From the NCBI GenBank assembly GCA_041484845.1, contig JBGPIK010000044.1, forward strand, positions 1 to 26,120: a stretch of 26,120 nt of DNA, in the 5' to 3' direction. The notes under the pieces are model-generated. The model was not told the DNA's origin. It saw only the letters and a program-made list of their open reading frames with translations, and searched no databases. The translations under genes were made by a program, and so were the position numbers. Below are positions 7,891 to 14,985 of this stretch, in pieces; within the stretch, counting starts at the first letter, position 1; each line of letters starts with the position of its first letter. The DNA is from JBGPIK01 sp041484845. GTDB lineage: Bacteria > Desulfobacterota > Binatia > UBA9968.

Positions 7891-8265
7891 ATGAAAGAAG
7901 GACTCGTCCCGGGCCTGAGCTATACGCGAAGCTGTATAACAACACCGGACATGCGTGCGATGCAGTTGACCTTCGACGTGCTCTCCACACCGGCCATGAT
8001 CGGCTTGATGGAAAGAACCAGCGTTGAATTGACAACTCCCTACCTGAGTGAAAATGAACAGACGGTGGGGATTCACGTGGACGTGAAGCACCGCGCTCCG
8101 ACGCAAATCGGTCAGAGGGTAACGATAACGGCGGAGCTGTTGGAGATCGAGGGGAATAAACTGCGATTCTCCGTAGTCGCAGCCAATGACGAAGGTGTAA
8201 AGATCGGTGAAGGGACCCATCGGCGGGCCATCATTCAATTAAATCAATTTGGGCGAAAATCCTGA
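7891..8265 (+). CDS. FlK-like hotdog-fold thioesterase
   Basis: This 124-aa protein resembles the fluoroacetyl-CoA thioesterase-like (FlK) hotdog family, which hydrolyses short acyl-CoA thioesters. The family Thr-Glu-His set appears conserved: T33 in VLSTPAM, E41 in LMERTS and H67 in VKHRAPTQIGQ. The segments QTVGIHVDVKHRAPTQIGQ and KIGEGTHRRAII correspond to the central hotdog helix-strand junctions. The length is typical. The gene starts 15 nt after the substrate-binding protein stop, suggesting a two-gene unit; this hints that uptake of a carboxylic compound is linked to acyl-CoA turnover, which is inference. Fluoroacetate specificity is not implied, since many relatives have unknown acyl-CoA substrates. 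Confidence 0.85.
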   Translation: MKEGLVPGLSYTRSCITTPDMRAMQLTFDVLSTPAMIGLMERTSVELTTPYLSENEQTVGIHVDVKHRAPTQIGQRVTITAELLEIEGNKLRFSVVAANDEGVKIGEGTHRRAIIQLNQFGRKS

Positions 8266-8311
8266 TGTCATGATTTCACCGGTGCCCGTCCCTCTGTCCT
8301 GCCTCAAATCC

Positions 8312-9175
8312 TCAATGCGCTAACGTAATCGCAATCGTCCCGCCGACAGTCGACACGGTGCCGCTTATCGTTTGCCAGCTCATCCGTTTGCGAAATATCA
8401 GCAGCCCTGCGAGCACAATCCACATGGGACTCGAGGCGATGATCGGTGAAACGGTAGCCACCGGGGCGAGGCCGAACGACGTGACAAAAAGCACAAACCC
8501 GAGATTTTCAAACAACGAAGCGATGATCAAGCCTTTGACCCCCTGAAGACTCCACACGAGGCGCTGGTATCTCTTAACCACCGGCAGGATGGTCAAGCTA
8601 AGCAAGAGAGACGTGGCCCCCACCAAGGCAGTGAAAAAAACAGGATAAGCGGAACTCTTGAGGCCATAGCGTACCACGGGTTGGACCAGACCGGTGATCA
8701 CCCCTGCGGTCAAGGGAAACAAGGCATACCACCACCCTTTGGCCGTCGGGCTCTCGTTGGATTGCCAACTGATAAGAAAAGTTCCGACCACCACCAGGAT
8801 CGTGCCCGTCAAGACGAGCGGCGTGGGCTCCTCCCTGAGAACGAGGATTGCGAAGAGCGCGCCGAACAAAGGATGGCTGGACCTAAGCGCGGCGCTCCGC
8901 GAAGCTCCCATCGTAGAGACGCCGGTGTAGCTGAGTATCCGGATAATCGGCATAATGAGGCCGATTCCGATGAACAAAATCGCGGGGAAATAGCTCAGCG
9001 GCGGAATATTCCCGGACAACAGCACATAAGCTCCCAGGATAACGGTTTGGGTCGTGAATGAAACAAGCGTCATCGTGACCGGATTCGAATGTTTCATGCC
9101 CAATCTGGCCGCAATATTCGAAGCGGCATAAGACATGGAACAGGCAACAGCGACGGCTTGAGCGATGAAATGCAT
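8312..9175 (-). CDS. EamA/DMT-family transporter
   Basis: This 287-aa integral membrane protein has about ten hydrophobic helices in two EamA repeats, the standard layout of the drug/metabolite transporter superfamily. In the first repeat, RSAALRSSHPLFGALFAILVLREEP is the classic EamA helix pair in which a conserved Glu-rich turn precedes helix 5. The second repeat ends with ASSPMWIVLAGLLIFRKRMSWQTISGTVSTVGGTIAI, matching the family C-terminus. The start at ATG 9175 gives a membrane-embedded N-terminus (MHFIAQAVAVACSMSYAASN), with no strong ribosome-binding site seen. It is convergent with the thioesterase gene, stops about 46 bp apart, without an obvious terminator. Substrates of this family are varied (amino acids, metabolites), so none is assigned. 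Confidence 0.92.
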   Translation of the reverse strand: MHFIAQAVAVACSMSYAASNIAARLGMKHSNPVTMTLVSFTTQTVILGAYVLLSGNIPPLSYFPAILFIGIGLIMPIIRILSYTGVSTMGASRSAALRSSHPLFGALFAILVLREEPTPLVLTGTILVVVGTFLISWQSNESPTAKGWWYALFPLTAGVITGLVQPVVRYGLKSSAYPVFFTALVGATSLLLSLTILPVVKRYQRLVWSLQGVKGLIIASLFENLGFVLFVTSFGLAPVATVSPIIASSPMWIVLAGLLIFRKRMSWQTISGTVSTVGGTIAITLAH

Positions 9176-9538
9176 AATTCATATTGAAAGGTGTTGGCAA
9201 AGTTCTCCTGGGTCAAATCACCTCTTCGCGCGCAGGTCAAGGGATTGGCGACCGATCATCTCTCAATCGGTATTTCCCTACTTATGGGCACATGCGTCTT
9301 CCTTAGTGATACTGAATTGAACCGCGAGTGCAACCGCGGCTTATGCGTGCTCAAATCACGTGGCATAATGAGTGCGAACTAGATCCGCGAGTTTCTGCTG
9401 GCCCATCGCGGCATGGAGCGGCTGGATGTTTAGTCGGCCCCGGCGGCGTGTTGAGCGGCAGCGCACGCGGCCCGTATGGGATCCGCGTGCCGCCGCCAAA
9501 TGCAGTCCTAACGCCGCCGGGCTCGCCCACAGGTTCGA
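9176..9538. other. Intergenic region, no gene recognised
   Basis: A 363-bp gap separates the EamA start from the VOC gene stop. Open frames on both strands here (for example 9351-9542 minus) are Gly/Pro/Arg-rich and have no ribosome-binding site or family similarity. A small CCGCG...CGCGG stem lies near 9320-9340. Nothing else was supported. Confidence 0.4.
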
Positions 9539-9895
9539 TCAACGCGGTGATCTTATTTCCATTTCCAATCCGTTAGGGTCCTTTACAAAAAGCGTGGTGA
9601 GTCGGCCCGACGAATCGCGATTTTCCCGGACAATTTGCGCCCCCTTAGCCTTAAAGTCTGCCGCGACCTGATCGATATCGTCGGTGACAAAGCCATAATG
9701 ATGAACGCCGATTTGTCCCGGCGATTCCATGAGTTGAATTGAAGGCGAGCCGTCGATTTTCATAAAGCAAAATGCATAGCCGGCCGCGCCCTTTCTAATG
9801 GCCGTTGGACTGCCGGCAAAATACTTTTGATAAAAAGCGATGGACTCATTGATGTCTTTGCAGTAAATCGCTACGTGTTCGAGCTGGTAGCTCAT
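9539..9895 (-). CDS. VOC-family (glyoxalase/bleomycin-resistance-like) protein
   Basis: This single-domain vicinal-oxygen-chelate protein of 118 aa has two beta-alpha-beta-beta-beta modules. It begins with LEHVAIYCKDINESIAFYQKYF, the typical first module with potential metal ligand H7. SIQLMESPG supplies E57 or Q54. The second module opens with VHHYGFVTDDIDQVAADFKAKG (H65/H66) and closes with FVKDPNGLEMEI (E111 or E113). All four usual metal-ligand positions are therefore plausible. The start ATG at 9895 has a strong AAGGAGAG ribosome-binding site. Family members act as glyoxalases, dioxygenases, epimerases or resistance proteins; the short length and lack of context prevent a specific call. 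A candidate promoter lies just upstream at 9931-9958 on the same strand. Confidence 0.9.
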   Translation of the reverse strand: MSYQLEHVAIYCKDINESIAFYQKYFAGSPTAIRKGAAGYAFCFMKIDGSPSIQLMESPGQIGVHHYGFVTDDIDQVAADFKAKGAQIVRENRDSSGRLTTLFVKDPNGLEMEIRSPR

Positions 9896-9930
9896 AGTTT
9901 TCTCTCCTTTCAGAGCGTTATTCTGAACAA

Positions 9931-9958
9931 ACTAAACGCAATCGCAAGAATACGTCAA
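9931..9958 (-). promoter_or_regulatory. Candidate sigma70 promoter for the VOC gene
   Basis: On the minus strand TTGACG (plus-strand 9953-9958) is followed after 16 nt by TTTAGT (9931-9936), 5 of 6 and 4 of 6 matches to consensus. It lies about 36 nt upstream of the ATG at 9895, leaving room for the strong ribosome-binding site. The prediction is by pattern only. Confidence 0.35.
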
Positions 9959-10068
9959 ACGTTTTTTGCATGAAAGCCCCTTTCTTGGGGTGAAACGGGT
10001 GCCAATCAGGTGGCCGTTACCCATGCGAGCAAATCGACCGCCGGGCTTCAAAGACTCTTGCTTTAAAT

Positions 10069-10884
10069 TCAGCGGAGAGATGAGTGATAATTTTGTGCTG
10101 CGGTTTTTGTTCTCGGTCCCAGGATTCCGTCAACCGGGCCGGGATCGAAGCCCGCCTCGCGTAGGCGCATTTGGAGTGCCGTGATTGCTCCTCGGCCTGA
10201 ATTTTTGGCCGTTGTCCCATTGGAATCTTCGGACCCTCGATTTGTTGCGCGCTGGATCAAGGCGCTTGCCCTTGTCGCGTTCGCGGCGCCATCGCCCGTC
10301 GGCGCATGCGCATCGTTAAGCGGCACTATCCGGACAGGGTCCAGCATCGTGCACCCTGATTGCAGAGCCAACCGCGCGGATTGCGTTTTGACACCGTCGA
10401 TTCCGTCAATCGGACCCGGATCAAGTCCGGCATCTTTTAATCTTACTTGCACCAGGCGAACTGCAGTCGTGCTCGCGCCATTATTTTTTCCAACCCCAGT
10501 GTTTGCCGCTACCATTCCCGAATTCGGCCGAACCGCCCGACCATCGGGGTTTCGGATTAAATCCTTGAGAGTCACACATACGGATCGAAAACGTTGAATA
10601 GCCGCTTGCGTGTCGCCGTCTACAACACCGTCAACCGCTCCCGAATAAAAACCTGAGTTCCTAAGATGTGATTGAATTCGCCTGACGTAATCCGCGCCGG
10701 CGCTTTTGTTTTCGTCCTCCGACCGCGCCGCGGTAGCGGGTTCATTTACAGCAGGTGGAGCTTGAAGATCAGAAGTTGGATTGGCGGCCTCTTGGCTTTC
10801 GACTTCTACATCTGAAGTTTCCGTCAACGCGCATCCAGAGATCAAGATGAAACAAAGCCACGCAAAAACAACTTTCTTGAGCAT
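10069..10884 (-). CDS. Lipoprotein with three peptidoglycan-binding (PG_binding_1-like) repeats
   Basis: With the start at ATG 10884 (AAGGAG about 10 nt upstream) the product is 271 aa and opens with a lipoprotein signal, MLKKVVFAWLCFILISGC; ISGC fits the lipobox, with Cys18 as the lipidated residue. A Glu/Ala/Pro-rich linker (about 25-60) precedes three repeats of the peptidoglycan-binding helical domain: about 66-103 (IQSHLRNSGFYSGAVDGVVD), 142-178 (VQVRLKDAGLDPGPIDGIDG) and 232-271 (LQMRLREAGFDPGPVDGILG). Each carries the L-x-x-x-G-x-d-x-G-x-x-DG core. No catalytic domain is attached, so the protein probably anchors the outer membrane or another complex to the cell wall; this is inference. 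Further in-frame upstream codons reach 11016 but lack signal logic. Paired Cys residues near repeats 1 and 2 might form a disulphide. Confidence 0.88.
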   Translation of the reverse strand: MLKKVVFAWLCFILISGCALTETSDVEVESQEAANPTSDLQAPPAVNEPATAARSEDENKSAGADYVRRIQSHLRNSGFYSGAVDGVVDGDTQAAIQRFRSVCVTLKDLIRNPDGRAVRPNSGMVAANTGVGKNNGASTTAVRLVQVRLKDAGLDPGPIDGIDGVKTQSARLALQSGCTMLDPVRIVPLNDAHAPTGDGAANATRASALIQRATNRGSEDSNGTTAKNSGRGAITALQMRLREAGFDPGPVDGILGPRTKTAAQNYHSSLR

Positions 10885-11161
10885 CACAAAAAGTCTCCTT
10901 GCGTGATTGGGTAGCAACCGACATGCCTGCGACAAATCCTGACAAAAAAGGGGAAAAACGGGTTTAACTCTTATGGAGTCACTCTGCGCCGATCCTAGAG
11001 TGTCACTCTTGTTCAAGCGCGTGTCCTATCCGTTGTCACCTGTGCGGCTTTGGCGCGGATCATTTATGGACGAAGAAAAATTACTGCGGCGCAGTGAAAT
11101 GATCCGGGCGAGGTCGGCTTTGGAGCCGGGCGAAACGCATCCTATGAAACAACGTAACGAA

Positions 11162-12793
11162 TTACTCGCGGGGGAAAATATCGCCGAATTTCTGAATAGC
11201 CTCACTGCTGCCGCAAATATAAGTGGCATCATGGCGCTCAAAGCAAAACTCGCTTCCGAACTCGACCAACAGGTCTTCTCCGCGTTCCACCGCAACGACG
11301 GAACAGCCGGTCTTCTCGCGAATTCCAAGTTTGGCTAGCTGCTGCCCTTCCAACCCGCGCGATGACACCTTTAATACTCGCAGCTCCGGATCAACGGCAA
11401 CGGATTCTTTCCCCAGTAAGCGCCACGCCAGAATTTGCCCCGATACCTGGCTGATGGACAGCGCAAAATCGGCGCCCGCGGCGTAAATTCTTTCTAGATT
11501 TTCAGCATGATTGACGCGCGCGATCACCGGCACATCGGGCGCCATATCTTTCATGATCACCGTGGAGAAAAGCGTCGTGGTGTCACCGCTGAGCGCTAGA
11601 ATTACAGCTTGGACATTTTCCACCTGCGCTTTTTTTAACAGCTGCGTGTCGAGCACATTGCCGATCAGATTCGCGCCGGGTACCGACCGGTTATCGATCA
11701 TAATCGTTTCCTCTCCGGCGTCCGTCAACAACTCGACGACCTTGCGTCCGACCTCGCCACCGCCGCAAATAAGAAAAGGGCCGTGCCTGCGCAGCTGTTT
11801 CGTGCCGACGCAAACTTCCATGAATCTTTGAATGCTCTCGGGAACGCCCACGAGAATAAGAATACCGCCGGGTTCAAGGCGCATGTCGGGCGTTGGTGGG
11901 GTTAACAGTTTACCTCCGAACCACTGTCCGATAACAGTTACGCCGGCGTGTTGGCCGATCCCCGCCTCGGCCAGCGTCTTGCCGCCAAGTACGCTGTCAC
12001 GGGTAATCCGAACTTCGGTCACCTGCAGTTTCTGGCCAAGCTGTTGAATGCCCGCGACCGTCGGGATCACCTTCCGGCTTGCCCGCGCGGCCAACGCCGC
12101 GCCGAGGATGTGCCGCGGCGTATAAGCTGCGGTGGCGCCCGCGAGGATCATAGGCTGACGATGATACGGGTCTTCCACTAGAGCAAGAATCTCGCCGCCG
12201 TAGCCGAGTTGTCGCGCGGCCAATATGGTCGCGGCATTACGGTCATCGGTGCTATTGACGATAAGAGCTCTGGCTCTATCGAGGCTCGTGCGCTTCAATA
12301 CCCCTTCGTCCAAATTACCGTAAACCATGCGATGGCCATGTTCTAGCAACCACCGCGCTTCGGTTTCGTCTTCCTCGACAACGAGGGTTGTAATTTGCGC
12401 TGCTTCAAGCTCCTCAAGCAGCGTCGCAACCGGCGGCCCGTGATGAAAAATAACCACATGATCCTTGAGGTCTACCGTCTCCTTTGGCAGCCGTGTTTCG
12501 AAGCGTTCTTCAAGAACCGGGATCAAGTAAATGGGAAAAATTAAGAAGATTAAAAATACGCCGGTGAATTGAACCAGTACGACATACAAAACCATGACGG
12601 GATGGCGCCAAGAGGACTCCGGACCGTAACCCGTTGTAGAAATGGTACCCGCCGCCCACTGCAAGGCGTCCCAGAATCCCCGTGGCCTGCCCTCAAGATA
12701 ATGCATGCCGAGCATGTAAAGCGCCGTAGCTACAATCACCAGCAGAGCTAATGAAAGCAGCAGAAACAATAGGCGTTTACGAGGCCGAAGCAT
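11162..12793 (-). CDS. Two-TM potassium channel protein with two RCK (TrkA-N/TrkA-C) units
   Basis: This 543-aa protein has TM1 (about 8-30), a pore loop with filter TTGYG (53-57) in TISTTGYGPES, TM2 (about 66-92), then two regulator-of-K-conductance units. RCK1 begins about 111 with DHVVIFHHGPPVATLLEEL; the usual Gly-x-Gly-x-x-Gly is replaced by HHGPPV. TrkA-C 1 covers about 258-325. RCK2 begins about 338 with GPFLICGGGEVGRKVVELL, an intact GGGEVG nucleotide motif, and acidic MIDNRS at the second-strand end. TrkA-C 2 covers about 465-540. The arrangement resembles GsuK-type channels of about 550 aa, which gate K+ flow in response to nucleotides or Ca2+. The filter has Thr where TVGYG channels have Val. 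The ATG at 12793 has AGG about 6 nt upstream. Confidence 0.93.
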   Translation of the reverse strand: MLRPRKRLLFLLLSLALLVIVATALYMLGMHYLEGRPRGFWDALQWAAGTISTTGYGPESSWRHPVMVLYVVLVQFTGVFLIFLIFPIYLIPVLEERFETRLPKETVDLKDHVVIFHHGPPVATLLEELEAAQITTLVVEEDETEARWLLEHGHRMVYGNLDEGVLKRTSLDRARALIVNSTDDRNAATILAARQLGYGGEILALVEDPYHRQPMILAGATAAYTPRHILGAALAARASRKVIPTVAGIQQLGQKLQVTEVRITRDSVLGGKTLAEAGIGQHAGVTVIGQWFGGKLLTPPTPDMRLEPGGILILVGVPESIQRFMEVCVGTKQLRRHGPFLICGGGEVGRKVVELLTDAGEETIMIDNRSVPGANLIGNVLDTQLLKKAQVENVQAVILALSGDTTTLFSTVIMKDMAPDVPVIARVNHAENLERIYAAGADFALSISQVSGQILAWRLLGKESVAVDPELRVLKVSSRGLEGQQLAKLGIREKTGCSVVAVERGEDLLVEFGSEFCFERHDATYICGSSEAIQKFGDIFPRE

Positions 12794-13006
12794 TCAACCT
12801 AGGGGCGCATCATCGGGAAAGCAAACAGGTTCGCACTGGCGCCGCAACTGGCTTGGGCTATGTAAATCGTGCAGCCGGGCTTACGGCGGCTTCCATACTC
12901 GTTGCGCGACGCCAGTCGAAGGCATTTTTTCCGGCTCTGCCGTGCGATCGTCACCGGTTACGGCTCAGCAACCTGAGTAGCACAGCGCGTGGTAACGTCG
13001 CAAGCT

Positions 13007-13034
13007 GGAGGGAACGGTCGCGACCGTTCCCTCC
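13007..13034. repeat. Perfect 28-bp palindrome
   Basis: The half-site GGAGGGAACGGTCG (13007-13020) is followed directly by its exact reverse complement (13021-13034). It can form a 14-bp GC-rich cruciform or RNA hairpin. No T-run follows on either strand, so it is not a classical terminator, although it lies about 150 nt downstream of the leftward nucleotidyltransferase gene. From memory similar GGGAACGGTCGCGACCG-type repeats are dispersed in some genomes; a REP-like element is the leading reading. Confidence 0.7.
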
Positions 13035-13123
13035 GCCGTACGACAAACCGGGTGAAAATTCGACGGGGCCCCCCGACCAAACTGCTCAGGGCGAACGGCG
13101 ACTTGATTATTTGCGCCTCGCTT

Positions 13124-13150
13124 CCGTTCGTGGTGAGCCGTGTCGAACCA
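13124..13150. repeat. Short dispersed repeat (CGTTCGTGGTGAGCC...TCGAACCA type)
   Basis: The 27-nt sequence CCGTTCGTGGTGAGCC plus GTGTCGAACCA matches, from memory, a short repeat family common in intergenic regions of soil deltaproteobacterial and related genomes (often CGTTCGTGGTGAGCCTGTCG). Only one copy is present in this window, so the repeat status rests on recollection. Confidence 0.4.
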
Positions 13151-13185
13151 ATGGGGCGTGATTCTTGGGCACATACCGCCCCACG

Positions 13186-13899
13186 CTACGGCGCGCCCTT
13201 TCCCGAGATGTAGGCCATGGTTTTGTTAAACTGTCTATCGAGATCGACTTGCAGCGAGAAAACCTCTTCCGCGGTGCAACGACCTCGGCGACACTCCAGC
13301 GCCAACGCGATAGGGTCAAGATCGAGTCCATCAGGCTTTATTTTCCGAAGATAATCGACGGCGTGATCGTTTGAGTCGACCGCGAGAGCATCCCAACTGT
13401 AGATCAAACGTGCCGGATACAAAATTGCGCGAATATACGGCTTACGCTCTGCTGGGTCAAGTTTCGTAAGACGGGTTAACTCGCTGATTCGCGGCTTCCA
13501 GCTTCTCTCGATGCTGTCAAGCAGTGCGCCCTCGATTTCTGCCTTGCCGGGGCGTGGAAATTCCGCCTTGCGATTGTGCATCAAGGGTATACCATGATCG
13601 AGAAGGTCAAGCCGATCGAGCACCGGCAAGCGGCCCCACCCGTACTCCGGATTACCCCAGAACACCGATAGCGTTTTCCCATATTCCGGATTTAGCTTTT
13701 TGGCATCCGCGATCCATGTATCGATTCCGGCCGGAGACCTCGCGCATGAAAGCAGAATTCCAACATCGATGTCGCTGTAGATTGAGCTGAAGCCGCCGTG
13801 CGCAAGACTTCCCAGCTGATAAACTTCGACAAGCGAGGACCCAAGTTGGGATTCAAAATGACTCGCTACATCCCTGACGTAATCAATGAACGGCTTCAC
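13186..13899 (-). CDS. Nucleotidyltransferase-fold protein (aminoglycoside adenylyltransferase / DUF4111-like)
   Basis: This 237-aa protein has the Pol-beta-type nucleotidyltransferase signature YQLGSLAHGG...YSDIDVGI: G30-S31 followed by D43 and D45, the metal-binding Asp pair that positions a nucleoside triphosphate. A third acidic residue is expected in the later strand but was not pinned down. The helical C-terminal half, with ALLDSIERSWKPRI and RAILYPARLIYSWDAL, resembles the C-terminal domain of aminoglycoside (9 or 3'')-adenylyltransferases and DUF4111 proteins. Resistance activity is not demonstrated; many relatives have unknown small-molecule or RNA/protein targets. The GTG start at 13899 has AAGGA 8 nt upstream and lies inside the preceding methyltransferase gene (17-nt overlap), so the two are translationally coupled. 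Confidence 0.85.
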   Translation of the reverse strand: MKPFIDYVRDVASHFESQLGSSLVEVYQLGSLAHGGFSSIYSDIDVGILLSCARSPAGIDTWIADAKKLNPEYGKTLSVFWGNPEYGWGRLPVLDRLDLLDHGIPLMHNRKAEFPRPGKAEIEGALLDSIERSWKPRISELTRLTKLDPAERKPYIRAILYPARLIYSWDALAVDSNDHAVDYLRKIKPDGLDLDPIALALECRRGRCTAEEVFSLQVDLDRQFNKTMAYISGKGAP

Positions 13900-14647
13900 G
13901 ATTCATTCCTTCAGGCTTGCGACAGATAAAGAAAGCCCGCCCCGCTCCTTTGGCAGACATGCCCAAGTCGCGCTGCCCTTCGTACACAGAAATGTTTTCA
14001 AAACCGGCAGTCTCCAACCCCAGTCGAACTTCTGCTTCAGAATAACACTTCTGTCGTAGCATTAAATCGCAGCGGCGCCATTGTTTCTTTAACCAAAAGA
14101 TAATGAGATGAGATTCTCCGATTCTCTCTTCCTCACGATATCCAAACTGCACCAGGCAAACGCAATCGTCTTCTATAATGCTTCTGGAGCCGCGCCACCG
14201 AGCCCTATACCCTTGATCCATATTGAGATCAAAAGTAAATTCGCCGCCGGGCTTCAACGCTCGATGGGCACGATGGAAAACCGAAACGAGCTCCTCCGCG
14301 TTCATAATATGGTTGAGACTGTCAAAAACACAGACGACCGCGTCGCACACGCTGTACAATTTAAACTTCCGCGCATCCGAAACAACAAATTTCGCGGCGG
14401 GAGCGTTTTCACGCGCCAGGCGAACCATTTGCCGCGATCCGTCAATGCCGATGACCGAGAAGCCCCGGTCGGTCAGTGCCCGCGCCAAGTTTCCCGTGCC
14501 GCAGCAAAGGTCCAGGATCATGCTTTTAGCGGGAAGCCGATCGAGCAATATCTTTTCCAATGCAGGCAAAACCTGCTGTGCGTAGCGCGGGCCCCAGTGC
14601 CGGTTGTAGGCCCAGGCAAGCCCGTCGTAGTCGGAAAACGACTTCAC
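13883..14647 (-). CDS. Class I SAM-dependent methyltransferase
   Basis: This 254-aa protein carries SAM-binding motif I MILDLCCGTGNLARAL at about 43-58 and VIGIDGSRQMVRLAREN, with the acidic residue (D69) ending strand 2 that contacts the SAM ribose. Motif III-like VSDARKFKL and the LKPGGEFTFDLN motif (about 131-142) follow, giving a Rossmann-fold class I methyltransferase of the Methyltransf_11/25 type. The N-terminus (SDYDGLAWAYNRHWGP) is typical of small-molecule methyltransferases. The substrate is unknown. The GTG at 14647 starts the frame without a clear ribosome-binding site. Its stop overlaps the nucleotidyltransferase start, suggesting the two enzymes act in one pathway or response. 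It diverges from the epimerase gene at 14986. Confidence 0.9.
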   Translation of the reverse strand: MKSFSDYDGLAWAYNRHWGPRYAQQVLPALEKILLDRLPAKSMILDLCCGTGNLARALTDRGFSVIGIDGSRQMVRLARENAPAAKFVVSDARKFKLYSVCDAVVCVFDSLNHIMNAEELVSVFHRAHRALKPGGEFTFDLNMDQGYRARWRGSRSIIEDDCVCLVQFGYREEERIGESHLIIFWLKKQWRRCDLMLRQKCYSEAEVRLGLETAGFENISVYEGQRDLGMSAKGAGRAFFICRKPEGMNREAVH

Positions 14648-14985
14648 GTTTTAATGTTTATCATAAACTCCTCTTTGGCGAAGTGGTAATCGAGGGATCA
14701 TTTCTATGCCGCGATGCGGCACTTTCGACGGTTACCGCTCTGGATTTTTCAAAAACTGAACTGGACATTTCAGCCCGGGTCGAGTATGGGAGGCTATCCA
14801 GCGCGTTTAACTGACTGTGTCATAATCGACTCAGACGCCGGCTTGTCGTCCTGGACAAATTTGAGGGACCCAGGATTTTTCGCGGAGTCTGTCCTGAGCA
14901 GAGCCGAAGGGCTCGAAATGCTAGAGACGAATAGACACTGGATTTCGTATACCGCGACACGGTCTTTTTAGGAAAGGAGCGTAAT
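14648..14985. other. Divergent intergenic region with short repeat and small hairpin
   Basis: This 338-bp region separates the leftward methyltransferase from the rightward epimerase and should hold both promoters. No convincing -35/-10 pair was found. A perfect 6-bp hairpin TGCCGC-GAT-GCGGCA lies at 14707-14721. One copy of the CTGTCCTGAGC-type repeat lies at 14889-14913. Confidence 0.45.
14889..14913. repeat. Dispersed 25-nt repeat, copy 1 (CTGTCCTGAGC...CGAAGGGCT)
   Basis: This copy matches the copy at 16084-16108 at 22 of 25 positions. It is intergenic, upstream of the epimerase gene. The sequence type (CTGTCCTGAGC-n-AG-CGAAGGGCT) is a short repeat that recurs, from memory, in many environmental bacterial genomes. 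In the window both copies are seen directly. Confidence 0.65.

Larger units (their letters stand above)
12794..13185. other. Intergenic region rich in repeats, no gene recognised
   Basis: This 392-bp gap lies between the potassium-channel start and the nucleotidyltransferase stop. It contains the perfect 28-bp palindrome at 13007-13034 and a short dispersed repeat at 13124-13150. Long open frames here on the plus strand lack ribosome-binding sites and protein-like composition and overlap the repeats. A 5-bp CTCAG/CTGAG stem lies at 12964-12977. Confidence 0.45.

Noticed and set aside
9351..9671. Open frames on both strands downstream of the VOC gene
   Set aside because: They are Gly/Pro/Arg-rich, lack ribosome-binding sites, and partly overlap the VOC gene antisense; no family similarity seen.
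12751..13161. 136-codon plus-strand frame upstream of the potassium-channel gene
   Set aside because: It spans the start of the channel gene antisense and reads through the 28-bp palindrome and a dispersed repeat, so it is an artefact of repeats.
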